From Lachnospiraceae bacterium (GTDB lineage Bacteria; Bacillota; Clostridia; Lachnospirales; Lachnospiraceae), in the NCBI GenBank assembly GCA_910574195.1, contig CAJTBF010000005.1, positions 179,188-243,187 on the forward strand: DNA of 64,000 nucleotides. The letters run 5' to 3'. The notes under the pieces are model-generated. The model saw nothing but the letters and a program-made list of their open reading frames with translations, was not told the origin of the DNA and ran no database searches. The position numbers and the translations under genes were made by a program. How positions within the stretch are numbered: the first letter of the stretch is position 1; every line of letters starts with the position of its first letter. Shown here piece after piece: positions 33,774 to 43,136 of the stretch.

Positions 33774-35264
33774 ATGGATTATCTATTTCATGGAGTGATA
33801 CAGGTATTTCAGCCGGTTACATTGGTTTACCTGATTATGGGAGTGTTGGGAGGCGTGATTTTCGGTGCGATCCCGGGACTTACCGCGGCATTGGGAGTAA
33901 CGCTGATGCTGCCGTTTACCTATTCCATGACGACAGGACAAAGCATCAGTATGTTGATGGGGATTTATGTAGGCGGAATTTCCGGTGGACTGGTCGCTTC
34001 TGTATTGTTGAATATTCCGGGAACTCCCGCCTCTTTAGTTACCACTTTTGACGGTGCGCCTATGGCACGGCAGGGGCGCGCAGCGCAGGCACTTTCGCTG
34101 GGGGTGTTTGCTTCATTGATCGGCGGGATTATCAGTGCGGCGGCTTTATGTATGATCGCACCGCAGCTTGCGAAAGTTGCTTTGATGTTTGGTTCGTGGG
34201 AATATTTTGCCATGGGGATCATGGGCCTGTCTGTGGTAGTTGCCTTGAGCAGTAAGAACATGATCAAAGGATTTATTTCAGTAATTATAGGAATGTTGAT
34301 TGCAATGATCGGGCTGGATCCGATCTCGGCTATTCCAAGATTTACTTTTGGATTCTGGCAATTGAACGCGGGATGTGATCAACTGGCTACCTTAATGGGA
34401 CTCTTTGCATTGAGTGAAGTATTAAGTCAGATAAACGGAATCCATCAATCCAGGGAAATCAGGGAAGTAGGAAAGGTGAAGCTGCTACCTCAAAAACAGG
34501 ATGTTGCCGGAAAGCTAAGACAGTTTTTGTCCGGGAGTGTAATTGGTACCGTTGTGGGGATTCTCCCGGGTGTGGGACAAGCAACAGCCTCTCTATTGTC
34601 TTACAATCAGGCGCGCCAGACTTCAAAAGATCCGGATTCTTTTGGAAAAGGGAATCCGGATGGTATTATCGCATCTGAATCGGCAAACAATGCCTGTTGC
34701 GGTGGGGCGTTGATCCCGATGCTGACACTGGGAATTCCGGGAGATCAGGTTACGGCGATTCTGATTGGCGGCCTGGTCATCCATGGATTACAGCCGGGGC
34801 CTCTTTTGTTTACAACCAGCGGGGACATTGTCGGTACGGTTTTTGTCTCCTATATTGTGTCCTGTGTTGCAATGTATTTTATTATGCTTCTCTTAATGAA
34901 GGTGCTGATAAAGGTACTGAAAGTGCCAATGAATTATCTTCTTCCTATCATTCTTGTAATGTGCATGATCGGCGCGTTTACATCCAATAACCGGATTTTT
35001 GATTGTTGGGTTCTCCTGCTGGTTGGTCTTATGAGTTATATTTTAACAAAATGCGAGTTTCCGCTTGCACCGCTGGTTTTGGGATATGTTCTTGGTCCTA
35101 CGATTGAGACGAATCTGAGCCTGGCGATCATTGCATCCAGGGGAAGCATCCTGCCTTTGGCCAGCCGTCCGATCGCTTTGGGATTATTGCTGATGGGGCT
35201 TGCCATGTTGTTGTGGCCGACGATAAAATCCGTAATTCAAAAACAGAAAAGGAGAAATCTATGA
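33774..35264 (+). CDS. tctA: Tripartite tricarboxylate transporter, large membrane subunit
   Basis: 496 residues, about twelve membrane segments. TctA signatures: GAIPGLTAALGVTLMLPFT near residue 28, GGISGGLVASVLLNIPGTPAS near 67, and the paralogous second half with PGVGQATASLLSYNQAR and GALIPMLTLGIPGD. It forms the carboxylate channel driven by an ion gradient. ATG 33774 has AAGGAGG about 8 bp upstream. The stop overlaps the M20 peptidase start by 4 bp (ATGA). Confidence 0.95.
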   Translation: MDYLFHGVIQVFQPVTLVYLIMGVLGGVIFGAIPGLTAALGVTLMLPFTYSMTTGQSISMLMGIYVGGISGGLVASVLLNIPGTPASLVTTFDGAPMARQGRAAQALSLGVFASLIGGIISAAALCMIAPQLAKVALMFGSWEYFAMGIMGLSVVVALSSKNMIKGFISVIIGMLIAMIGLDPISAIPRFTFGFWQLNAGCDQLATLMGLFALSEVLSQINGIHQSREIREVGKVKLLPQKQDVAGKLRQFLSGSVIGTVVGILPGVGQATASLLSYNQARQTSKDPDSFGKGNPDGIIASESANNACCGGALIPMLTLGIPGDQVTAILIGGLVIHGLQPGPLLFTTSGDIVGTVFVSYIVSCVAMYFIMLLLMKVLIKVLKVPMNYLLPIILVMCMIGAFTSNNRIFDCWVLLLVGLMSYILTKCEFPLAPLVLGYVLGPTIETNLSLAIIASRGSILPLASRPIALGLLLMGLAMLLWPTIKSVIQKQKRRNL

Positions 35265-36406
35265 GTAACGTAAAAAAAATTTTAACCTATATGGAGCAAC
35301 ATGAAGAACAATTTTTGAAGGTCTTACAGCATGCGGTAGAACTGGAATCCCCCACATATGGCGCAAAGGAGATCACAGATCGCTGCGGATGTTATTTCCA
35401 GAAATTATTCCGGGAACTGGGAATGCAGATTACCGTATATCCACAGACGGAAGTCGGGGATCATTTTACTGCAGAGACAAAGGGAACCGGAAAACCACTG
35501 CTGGTATTGTGTCACTATGATACCGTATTCCCGCAGGGAACGATTCAGAAGATGCCCTTTCAGCAAAAAGGAAACAAATTGTATGGCCCCGGTGTCTATG
35601 ATATGAAAGGGGGGCTTGTGGCAGCATATTTTGCCTTACGGGCATTAAAAAAGCTGGATATAGAACCACAGCGTAAAATTGTAGTTTGTGTCAACAGTGA
35701 CGAAGAGCCAGGCAGCTTTACGTCGAAGGAGTTGTTTTTGCGTCTTGCCAAAGAGAGTTGTGCGGTTTTGGTACTGGAACCTGGCGTAGATACACTTGGC
35801 AGTGTAAAAACGGTACGGAAAGGCAGAGGATATTATACGTTGACTGCCTATGGAAAAGCAGCGCATACAGGACATCATCCGGATAAAGGAATCAATCCGA
35901 TTACGGAACTGGCGTATCAGCTGGAAAAGATTCATGAGATGAATGATTATAAAAACGGTGTCAGTATTGCACCGGTATATTGTGACGGAGGTGTGAAAGG
36001 TGCCTGTATGATACCGGAGACAGCCAGTGTGGTTTTTGATGCCAGGTACAGGACAGTGGAAGACGCAAAGCAGTTGGATCAAAAACTGAGAGCATTGAAA
36101 GCGGTGCTCCCGGGAAGCAGACTGGAATGGAGCGGGGGATTATTAAAATATCCGTTGACTTTCACCGAAGTGAATCAGAAGCTATTTGAAAAGGCGGATT
36201 TGATTGCGAGAGAACTTGGTTTTGTACTGGAAGGCCGTGAAGTCGGCGGCGGGAGCGATGGGAATTATGTGGCAGAAACAGACATTCCTGTTATGGACGG
36301 TTACGGTATGGTAGGCGCCAATTTACATACGCCTGACGAATTCCTGTATATAGACTGCATACCGAAAAGAACCGCACTGGTTGCTGAACTATTGCGGACG
36401 ATCTAA
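35261..36406 (+). CDS. M20-family metallopeptidase (carboxypeptidase G2-like)
   Basis: 381 residues. The di-zinc site is visible: CHYDTVFP (His and Asp), YGPGVYDMKGG (bridging Asp), NSDEEPGS (catalytic Glu pair), LEPGVDT and the late His in NLHTPDEF. A dimerisation domain with AAHTGHHPDKGINPI lies between. The family cleaves amide bonds of N-acyl amino acids or glutamate conjugates. It overlaps tctA by 4 bp, so the transporter probably imports its substrate or a product, for example an N-acylated amino acid or carboxylate conjugate. Confidence 0.88.
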   Translation: MSNVKKILTYMEQHEEQFLKVLQHAVELESPTYGAKEITDRCGCYFQKLFRELGMQITVYPQTEVGDHFTAETKGTGKPLLVLCHYDTVFPQGTIQKMPFQQKGNKLYGPGVYDMKGGLVAAYFALRALKKLDIEPQRKIVVCVNSDEEPGSFTSKELFLRLAKESCAVLVLEPGVDTLGSVKTVRKGRGYYTLTAYGKAAHTGHHPDKGINPITELAYQLEKIHEMNDYKNGVSIAPVYCDGGVKGACMIPETASVVFDARYRTVEDAKQLDQKLRALKAVLPGSRLEWSGGLLKYPLTFTEVNQKLFEKADLIARELGFVLEGREVGGGSDGNYVAETDIPVMDGYGMVGANLHTPDEFLYIDCIPKRTALVAELLRTI

Positions 36407-36423
36407 AATATATGCAGAAACAA

Positions 36424-36460
36424 TTCCGGGGCGCTGCAATGTAGATGCAGCGCCCCGGAA
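36424..36460. terminator. Hairpin between convergent peptidase and carboxyltransferase genes
   Basis: TTCCGGGGCGCTGCA (36424-36438) pairs perfectly with TGCAGCGCCCCGGAA (36446-36460), 15 bp with a 7-nt loop. The T-tract is poor on both sides, yet its place after the plus operon suggests termination or transcript-end protection. Confidence 0.75.
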
Positions 36461-36508
36461 CTATTTAAAAGAAAAAAAGTATGAAAATGTCCGTTGAGTT
36501 TATGCGGC

Positions 36509-37942
36509 CTAAACAGGATAGGAGCCATGTTCTGTATCCGCAATTGTCAGATCAATCTGTGTCTGCTGCGCCTCCCGGTATTGAAAATATTCTTTTGCCA
36601 CTGCCGGAAACATTGCATAGGTCAGGACATCCTCATCCTGTTGTTTCCATGGTGCACATTCTTTTTCAAATCTTTCTAACTGTGGTTCGATCAGATCCGC
36701 CGGCCGGCATGTAATGGGTTCCTGTTCGCCGATTACCAGTTTTTTGATTTCCGGTGAAGCAGATTTTACAGTTTGTCCGAATTCTCCCAATAAGAGTCGT
36801 TTTGATTCGTTAATTATCATTTTGTATCGCTCTTTGGAAATGACGTTTAGTACAGCCTGAGTTCCTACAATCTGAGAGGAAGGGGTGACCAGGGGCGGTT
36901 CTCCAAAATCTTTCCGGACTCTGGGAATCTCTTCCAGTACTTCACGGTATTTGTTTTCCTGTCCGGCCTCCTTTAGTTGTGCTACCATGTTGGAAAGCAT
37001 CCCTCCCGGAATCTGATATTGTAATGTTTTGATATTTACGCCAAGCATCTTGGGATCCAAAAGGCCGCTTTTTAATGCTTCCTCACGAATACCAATAAAA
37101 TAATCTGCAATTTCAGATAGTTTTTCCTGGTTCAACAGCGGATCATAGATTGTCTCACGAAACGTTTCCGCCATTACCTCTGTTGCAGGCTGGCTGGTTC
37201 CCATTGCCAGCGGGGAGATTGCGCAGTCAATGCTGTCACAGCCTGCCTCGACTGCCTTCAGATAAGTCATGGAAGCCACTCCGGCAGTATAATGGGTATG
37301 CATTGCCAGAGGAAGGGTGGTGGCATCTTTTAATGCATGTACCAGTTCTTCCGCGCGATAAGGGGTCAAAAGTCCGGCCATATCCTTGATTCCCAGGGAA
37401 TCCGCTCCCATATCTTCGATTCGTTTTGCGGTATCCCGCCAGTAATCCAGTGTATAAGCATCGCCCAGGGTATAAACCAGGGCGACCAGAGCATGCCCTT
37501 TTTCTTTCTTTACTGCCTGTACGGCGGTGTTTAGATTCCGAATATCATTCAGGCAATCCATGGTGCGTACAATATCGATCCCGTTTGCCACTGATTTTTG
37601 AATAAAATATTCTACCACATCATCCGCATAATGATTGTATCCGAGAAGGTTTTGTCCTCGCAAAAGCATTTGTAATTTTGTTTTTTTAAATCCGCCGCGC
37701 AGTTTTCTGAGACGTACCCAGGGATCCTCCTTTAAAAATCGCAGTGCCGTATCGAAAGTGGCGCCGCCCCAGCATTCTACGGCGTGATACCCGACCTGAT
37801 CCATAAGATCAATGACAGGAAGCATCTGTTCCGTTGTCATTCTTGTAGCCATAAGGGACTGATGTGCGTCGCGCAAAACAGTTTCTACGATTTTTATAGG
37901 TTTTTGTTTTTTGTGTTCTGTTTCTATCATATGTTTTGACAT
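36509..37942 (-). CDS. oadA: Oxaloacetate decarboxylase alpha / carboxyltransferase subunit without biotinyl domain
   Basis: 477 residues. The HMGL-like barrel has the metal-site segments ETVLRDAHQSLMATRM and MHTHYTAG, the Lys in GIKDMAGLL, and the PYC_OADA domain follows (~305-460). No C-terminal biotin attachment domain is present; a separate carrier protein would be needed and is not in this window. It would transfer CO2 between oxaloacetate (or malonyl-type donors) and biotin. ATG 37942 has AAAGGAG 6 bp upstream. Placement beside tctBCA and lactate permease genes suggests a role in organic-acid fermentation. Confidence 0.9.
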   Translation of the reverse strand: MSKHMIETEHKKQKPIKIVETVLRDAHQSLMATRMTTEQMLPVIDLMDQVGYHAVECWGGATFDTALRFLKEDPWVRLRKLRGGFKKTKLQMLLRGQNLLGYNHYADDVVEYFIQKSVANGIDIVRTMDCLNDIRNLNTAVQAVKKEKGHALVALVYTLGDAYTLDYWRDTAKRIEDMGADSLGIKDMAGLLTPYRAEELVHALKDATTLPLAMHTHYTAGVASMTYLKAVEAGCDSIDCAISPLAMGTSQPATEVMAETFRETIYDPLLNQEKLSEIADYFIGIREEALKSGLLDPKMLGVNIKTLQYQIPGGMLSNMVAQLKEAGQENKYREVLEEIPRVRKDFGEPPLVTPSSQIVGTQAVLNVISKERYKMIINESKRLLLGEFGQTVKSASPEIKKLVIGEQEPITCRPADLIEPQLERFEKECAPWKQQDEDVLTYAMFPAVAKEYFQYREAQQTQIDLTIADTEHGSYPV

Positions 37943-38055
37943 GTGCTGCTCCTTTTTTATAATTGTGTTCCGGTTTCTTTTTATGGGTTTTCTGTGACAG
38001 TTCAGGGATAAACCGAACTGTTTCGAACTGTTGAAGTTATAAAAACACGATATAG

Positions 38056-39648
38056 TTAGCATAAAAATAAGTAGGCAAAGAATCCAAATATGACGGCACA
38101 GATTCCTGCGCAGGGAATGATCTGCCGTAGAATTTTTCCTTCTTCTCCTTTATAACCGGTAGTTGTAATTCCCATGATCACGCATCCCGGGGAAAAAGAA
38201 GTGCCAAGTACTCCGCCTGCTGTCTGCAGTGCTAAAGTTATGGACGGACTGATCTTTAAAAATTCTGCCGCAGCCTTTTGAAAATTCCCGAACAGTATGT
38301 TGGAAGACATATTGCTGCTTGTAATAAATGTTCCCAATATTCCAAAGACAGGCGCCACAATAACGTAAAACCGGCCGAGTACGGAGACAATTCCCTGTGA
38401 CAAAATATAAATCTGCCCGCTGCTTCCCATGAATTTTGACATGATAATGAAGCAGATAATAGCGACGGTAGAGGGCATACATTTGTGTACGGTTCTTTTC
38501 CAGATGACTTTCAGACTTTCCGATCTTATATAATGGTGCTTTTTATAATAGAGATAACTGATCAGAGAGGCGAGTGCAAGAAAAGTCCCTGCATAAGTCA
38601 ATGGTTTTATCGGAGAGAAAAAGGGTTCGGCAGTGGTCAGGTAACCATATCCGGTTACCGTTTCCGGAAAGGAAAATCCGAGACTCCACCGGCTCAGGAG
38701 ACGATTTACAGGGGGAATCAAAAGACAGAATATGGTAATGCCTGTCAGAATATAATAGGGAAGGAATGCCTGATGAAAAGACATTTCTTTTTCCTTAGAA
38801 TTTTCCTGTGTTTTCCGTGTCATAACAGGACTGTCTTCGATATACCATGCTTTTTGGTAACGTCTGGTTCCGCTTAGAAAAAAGGCGGCGCCCAAAGCCA
38901 TTGCAGTTGGCAAAAAATTGGCAATTACAGAGTGTACGGCTGCAAGGGACATCTGCCCGCCGCCCATAATTAAAGAAAGGATACAGATTGCCGGGGCAGC
39001 CTCTTTGATTCCTTTCCATTTTCCATAGAACCAGCACGAGAGCAATACTGCCGTAATCTGGAACGCCCAGATCAGAATTGCGGCCAGGATTGCGGCTTTT
39101 GCTTCTACTTCTCCGCAGATTCCTGTCTGTAAGACCAATGCTTCCCAGGCCAGGGAAAGTGTTCCGAAGGTTGCGCCCCAGGAATGGCAGAGCAGGACAA
39201 TTACGATACTGTAAAACGGAGTTACACCGATACTCAGAAGAAGAGGCGCGCCTACAGCTACCGCAACGCCGAAGCCTGTAATACCCTGTAAAAAGCTGGG
39301 AAAGATCCACCCCAATATCAGAATCTGGAATAATTCATGTCTGGAAATATTCTGGATTCCGATGCGGATGGACTGAAATCCTTTTGATTCACAGCTCAAT
39401 TCGTATGAAAATACTGCCGGCCAGATTACAAGCAGTATGGTTGCCGCATTCCAAAAACCTTTTCCGGCTTCCAGGCAGAGTGCAGGCAGTGTAGAGCGAT
39501 ATACGTATACGGCGGTGATCCCGGCGAGGAACATTCCGACAGGGGCTGCTTTGGAGACACTCCATCCGAATTTCATGATAACAACCAGTAAAAATAAAAT
39601 AGGAATTCCTGCTGTTATCCAAAACAACAGGTTCATAGGAAGGCTCAT
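38056..39648 (-). CDS. lctP: L-lactate permease family transporter
   Basis: 530 residues with about thirteen membrane segments. LctP motifs: QGITGFGVAVAVGAPLLLSIG (~118), CHSWGATFGTLSLAWEAL (~155), and GILGTFITSSNMSSNILFG with QTAGGVLGTSFSPGCVIMG near the end. It probably carries lactate or glycolate with protons. The gene lies directly upstream of the oadA-like gene in the same direction (113 bp apart). ATG 39648 has AAGGAG 11 bp away; ATG 39636 is an alternative. Confidence 0.9.
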   Translation of the reverse strand: MSLPMNLLFWITAGIPILFLLVVIMKFGWSVSKAAPVGMFLAGITAVYVYRSTLPALCLEAGKGFWNAATILLVIWPAVFSYELSCESKGFQSIRIGIQNISRHELFQILILGWIFPSFLQGITGFGVAVAVGAPLLLSIGVTPFYSIVIVLLCHSWGATFGTLSLAWEALVLQTGICGEVEAKAAILAAILIWAFQITAVLLSCWFYGKWKGIKEAAPAICILSLIMGGGQMSLAAVHSVIANFLPTAMALGAAFFLSGTRRYQKAWYIEDSPVMTRKTQENSKEKEMSFHQAFLPYYILTGITIFCLLIPPVNRLLSRWSLGFSFPETVTGYGYLTTAEPFFSPIKPLTYAGTFLALASLISYLYYKKHHYIRSESLKVIWKRTVHKCMPSTVAIICFIIMSKFMGSSGQIYILSQGIVSVLGRFYVIVAPVFGILGTFITSSNMSSNILFGNFQKAAAEFLKISPSITLALQTAGGVLGTSFSPGCVIMGITTTGYKGEEGKILRQIIPCAGICAVIFGFFAYLFLC

Positions 39649-40092
39649 AAGTTTTACATCTCCTTGCTTTTTGTGATAAGTACGGGAATCCCTCCTTTCG
39701 GCACATTTTTCCTGATATTTTGATTATAGATAACTTAAAAGTGGAAATATATCAATTGGTTTTCCTGTTTTATAAGAATATTGTGCAAAGAGAAATAGCA
39801 GAGAAGAAAGAGAAGGGGAAGAGTAGTGTCTGCTAAATGTGCGCGTCGATATTTGGAAAAATTACAGGGAAATGTAAGAAAATTTTAAGAGAAGTATGCT
39901 TGGAATACCGGGGAGTTTATGATATTATAAGCAAGAAATGTATATCTTGTCGGAAACAAAATGCCCGCATGTGCGAAGCACATGGAATATGGGATGCTCT
40001 GTGGGTACAGGGGAACATCAGATTATCGAATCGAGCAGAAAAGAAAAAAATCGGAAAAAAATGCATCATTGAATGATAGGACGGAGAATGTT
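39649..40092 (+). other. Intergenic region with promoter for the HAAS-domain gene
   Basis: TTGGAA (39900-39905) and TATTAT (39923-39928) with 17 bp spacing can drive the gene at 40093, leaving a ~160-nt leader. The remaining bases contain no supported gene. The frame 39961-40092 is open but lacks a ribosome site. Confidence 0.5.
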
Positions 40093-40557
40093 ATGACGAA
40101 GAGGGAATTTCTTGTACAGCTTCAGGAAGCATTACAGGATCGAATAAGCAGCAGGCAGGTTCAGGAAAATCTGGAGTATTATGAGCATTATATTATAGAA
40201 GAAACAGGAAAAGGTAAAACAGAAGAGGAAGTACTGCGTGTACTTGGGGATCCCTGGATTCTTGCACGGACGATTACTGATGCCAGCGATGGGACAGATC
40301 GCGAGACAGTTTACGAAGCAGAAGGAATTCGATCTTCATCGGGGGAAAGACAGCGCAGCAGACAGGAAGAGTCCGCAGCATCCGGATATGGAGGAACCCC
40401 CTGGTGGAAGAAACTCCTTCTGGTCCTGTTTGTTCTTATGATTTTAATGCTGATCGGTGCAATTATCAGTGGTCTGGTGAGGGTTTTTGCACCGATTCTG
40501 GTGCCGGTTCTGGTTGTTATGGTTTTTGTACGTGTCTGGGGGAACAGGCACAGATGA
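40093..40557 (+). CDS. HAAS-domain (DUF1700-like) membrane protein
   Basis: 154 residues. The N-terminal 75 residues form the helical HAAS pattern, MTKREFLVQLQEAL, then EYYEHYIIEE and GDPWILARTI. A charged linker follows, and one or two membrane segments lie at ~112-150. HAAS-domain proteins are usually partners of PadR-like regulators, but no PadR gene is next to this one. GGAG is 6 bp before ATG 40093. Role unknown. Confidence 0.75.
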   Translation: MTKREFLVQLQEALQDRISSRQVQENLEYYEHYIIEETGKGKTEEEVLRVLGDPWILARTITDASDGTDRETVYEAEGIRSSSGERQRSRQEESAASGYGGTPWWKKLLLVLFVLMILMLIGAIISGLVRVFAPILVPVLVVMVFVRVWGNRHR

Positions 40558-40656
40558 GGAAGCTTTTGAAAATTTATTAGTCCAAAGGTGTTTGAAAGTC
40601 ATGGTATGCAGGAAGGCTGCGATATGTAGTCTCCTGCATACTATGGTTATGAAAGT

Positions 40657-40690
40657 AAAAGACCGATGGGGGAGCCATCGGTCTTTTGAG
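40657..40690 (+). terminator. Intrinsic terminator after HAAS-domain gene
   Basis: AAAAGACCGATGG (40657-40669) pairs with CCATCGGTCTTTT (40675-40687) over a 5-nt loop. Another dyad, GTATGCAGGA / TCCTGCATAC, lies between the stop codon and this terminator (about 40604-40641). The rest of 40691-40928 is AT-rich without a gene. Confidence 0.8.
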
Positions 40691-40928
40691 GGGAGTATAA
40701 ATAATTAATAAGGGGTTGTAGAAAACATTGTTTCTACGAGTATTAGTATAATATATGTAATTGGAAAATGCAAGCAAAAATAGAAAATATTTAACAAAAT
40801 CTTTCAATAATTTCAGTAAATGATAGAAAAAGAACAAATACGATGAAAATCAGAATCAATCAGGATGCATAAAAAGTCAAAAAAGAGGGACAATATGAGT
40901 GTACCAAATAAATTTAGGAGGGAAACTC

Positions 40929-41123
40929 ATGGCAAAGAATAATACTAATTCAAACAGTAATTCCTATTCATCTTATGCAGATGAAAGCAACAAAAACTGT
41001 GGAAAGAATGCACAGAATAAGAACAGCTCTAATGCGCAGAGCAAAAACAGCTCCAATGCACAGAGCAAGAATAGTTCTAATGCACGAAACAAGAATGCAT
41101 TCGATGAGACAAATAATTACTAA
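40929..41123 (+). CDS. Small Asn/Ser/Lys-rich protein with 8-residue repeats
   Basis: 64 residues, start ATG 40929 behind a perfect AGGAGG (40917-40922). The middle is three tandem 8-residue units of the form (N/S)KNSSNA(Q/R), encoded by 24-bp tandem DNA repeats at 41016-41087. It ends FDETNNY. It contains one Cys and no hydrophobic segment. Composition (Asn, Gln, Ser, Lys, repeats) is reminiscent of gamma-type small acid-soluble spore proteins, but the defining motif is not there. Function unknown; I only propose a spore-storage or coat role as one option. Confidence 0.65.
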   Translation: MAKNNTNSNSNSYSSYADESNKNCGKNAQNKNSSNAQSKNSSNAQSKNSSNARNKNAFDETNNY

Positions 41124-41185
41124 GGTTGCGGCAGAGGATCATCCGTAAAAAGAGTTTTTGTAGTTTCGTCAAAAAATAATATTGA

Positions 41186-41232
41186 TAAATCAGGGGTGTG
41201 GTAAAGTTAAACTTTACTATGCCCTTGATTTA
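41186..41232 (+). terminator. 47-nt imperfect hairpin upstream of rRNA methyltransferase gene
   Basis: TAAATCAGGGG (41186-41196) pairs with CCCTTGATTTA (41222-41232, one G-T), and GTAAAGTT pairs with AACTTTAC inside. It separates the small repeat protein from the methyltransferase gene, 40 bp before its start. No T-run follows, so it may be a terminator, an attenuator or a small palindromic element. Confidence 0.5.
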
Positions 41233-41271
41233 TAGTAAAATAAAAATGAATTTGACATGTAGGAGGGATTC

Positions 41272-42432
41272 ATGGAACGGGTAGAATTGATTGCACCCTG
41301 CCATTTTGGATTGGAATCTGTCTTAAAAAGAGAAATTTTGGATCTGGGATATGAAATTATAAAAGTGGAAGATGGAAGGGTGACGTTTGAAGGAGATATG
41401 GAGGCAATCTGTCGGGCAAATGTTTTTTTGCGGACTGCAGAAAGAATTTTGTTAAAGGCAGGAGAGTTTCGGGCGGTCACCTTTGACGAACTTTTTGAAA
41501 AGACGAGGGCGATCCCCTGGGAAAGATATATTCCGGCGGATGGGAAATTTTGGGTGACGAAAGCGGCATCTGTGAAGAGCAAGCTGTTTAGTCCTTCAGA
41601 TATTCAATCTGTTATGAAAAAAGCAATGGTGGAGCGAATGAAATCCTGCTATCGTACAGAATGGTTTACGGAAGAAGGAGCTTCCTATCCGATTCGTGTA
41701 TTTCTCATGAAAGATATGGTGACGGTCGGGATCGATGCCTCCGGGGTATCTTTACATAAGCGCGGATACCGACAGTTATCCGGTAAGGCGCCGATTACGG
41801 AGACATTGGCGGCTGCCCTGATTCTGTTAACACCGTGGAAAAAGGATCGGATTCTGGTAGATCCATTTTGTGGAAGTGGAACATTTCCCATAGAGGCCGC
41901 GATGATTGCTGCCTGTATTGCTCCGGGAATGAACCGTTCCTTTGTAGCAGAGAAATGGACAAATCTCATCAAAAAGAAACTTTGGTATGAGGTCATAGAT
42001 GAGGCAGAAGAACTGGAAGATCGCCAAATTGAGACAGATATTCAGGGATATGATATAGACGGAGAGGTACTTCGCCTTGCCAGACAGAATGCGCGGGAGG
42101 CGGGGGTGGAACATCTGATTCATCTGCAGCAGCGGCCGGTTCAGGAACTTCGTCATCCAAAGCGGTATGGATTTATTATTACAAATCCTCCTTATGGGGA
42201 ACGGTTGGAAGAAAAAGAGGCATTACCGTTACTTTATGAAGAATTCGGGGAAAGTTTTCGAAGACTTTCAGATTGGTCAGCGTATATGATTACCAGTTAC
42301 GAAGATGCAGAGAGATATTTTGGAAGAAAGGCTGATCGAAATCGAAAGATTTATAATGGGATGATTAAAACATATTTTTATCAGTTTTTAGGACCAAAGC
42401 CGCCAAGAATAAAAAAAGAAATAATATCTTGA
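41272..42432 (+). CDS. THUMP-domain 23S rRNA (guanine-N2) methyltransferase, RlmL/YpsC type
   Basis: 386 residues. An N-terminal THUMP domain (~45-155) binds RNA; the Rossmann methyltransferase has VDPFCGSGTFPIEAA (SAM loop, ~200-215) and the catalytic ITNPPYGERL (~303). It modifies a guanine in 23S rRNA, by analogy G2445. It corresponds to the N-terminal half of the fused E. coli RlmKL. AGGAGGG lies 7 bp before ATG 41272. rdgB and yfcE genes follow, a frequent grouping. Confidence 0.93.
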   Translation: MERVELIAPCHFGLESVLKREILDLGYEIIKVEDGRVTFEGDMEAICRANVFLRTAERILLKAGEFRAVTFDELFEKTRAIPWERYIPADGKFWVTKAASVKSKLFSPSDIQSVMKKAMVERMKSCYRTEWFTEEGASYPIRVFLMKDMVTVGIDASGVSLHKRGYRQLSGKAPITETLAAALILLTPWKKDRILVDPFCGSGTFPIEAAMIAACIAPGMNRSFVAEKWTNLIKKKLWYEVIDEAEELEDRQIETDIQGYDIDGEVLRLARQNAREAGVEHLIHLQQRPVQELRHPKRYGFIITNPPYGERLEEKEALPLLYEEFGESFRRLSDWSAYMITSYEDAERYFGRKADRNRKIYNGMIKTYFYQFLGPKPPRIKKEIIS

Positions 42433-42521
42433 TGTACATTTATTTTGTGATATAGTGAAAAATAACGATTACATTTTTCAGATCGAAAAAGTAATACAAA
42501 AGAAGATAAGAGGACCATACG

Positions 42522-43136
42522 ATGGAAAGAAGAATTGTTTTTGCGACGCAGAATGAAAATAAGATGAAGGAGATCCGCATGATTCTGGCAGATCTGGGAA
42601 TGGAGATTTGTTCGATGAAAGACCTTAATATTCATGTGGATATTGTAGAAGACGGTATTTCTTTTGAAGAGAATGCAGAGATTAAAGCCCGGGCGATTTC
42701 CAGGCTGCTCCCGGAGGATATTGTTCTTGCGGACGATTCCGGGCTGGAGATTGATTATCTGGATAAAGCACCGGGGATTTATTCTGCAAGATTTGCAGGA
42801 GAAGAAACATCTTATGATGTGAAGAATCGAATTCTGTTGGATAAGTTGGAAGGGGTTCCAAAGGAACAGCGTACAGCCAGGTTTGTCTGTGCCGTTGCTG
42901 CGGCTTTTCCGGACGGAGATGTAAAAACGACGCGTGGAACGATAGAAGGAATTATTGCAGATGAGATAATAGGGGAAAATGGATTCGGATATGATCCGAT
43001 CTTTTATGTACCGGAATATAATTGTACCACGGCGCAGATGGATCCTGAGAAGAAAAATGAATTGAGCCATCGGGGAAATGCGCTGCGTGCGATGCGTCAA
43101 GTAATTGAAACAGAATATGGGAAGGTAGAAGAATGA
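42522..43136 (+). CDS. rdgB: XTP/dITP diphosphatase (HAM1/RdgB)
   Basis: 204 residues. The substrate-binding FATQNENKMKEI at the N-terminus, the catalytic LADDSGLEIDYL with APGIYSARFAGE, FGYDPIF and the terminal SHRGNALRAM are all present. It hydrolyses non-canonical purine triphosphates, keeping them out of DNA and RNA. The start is 90 bp after the methyltransferase stop. The stop overlaps the yfcE start by 4 bp, so the two are translationally coupled. Confidence 0.96.
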   Translation: MERRIVFATQNENKMKEIRMILADLGMEICSMKDLNIHVDIVEDGISFEENAEIKARAISRLLPEDIVLADDSGLEIDYLDKAPGIYSARFAGEETSYDVKNRILLDKLEGVPKEQRTARFVCAVAAAFPDGDVKTTRGTIEGIIADEIIGENGFGYDPIFYVPEYNCTTAQMDPEKKNELSHRGNALRAMRQVIETEYGKVEE

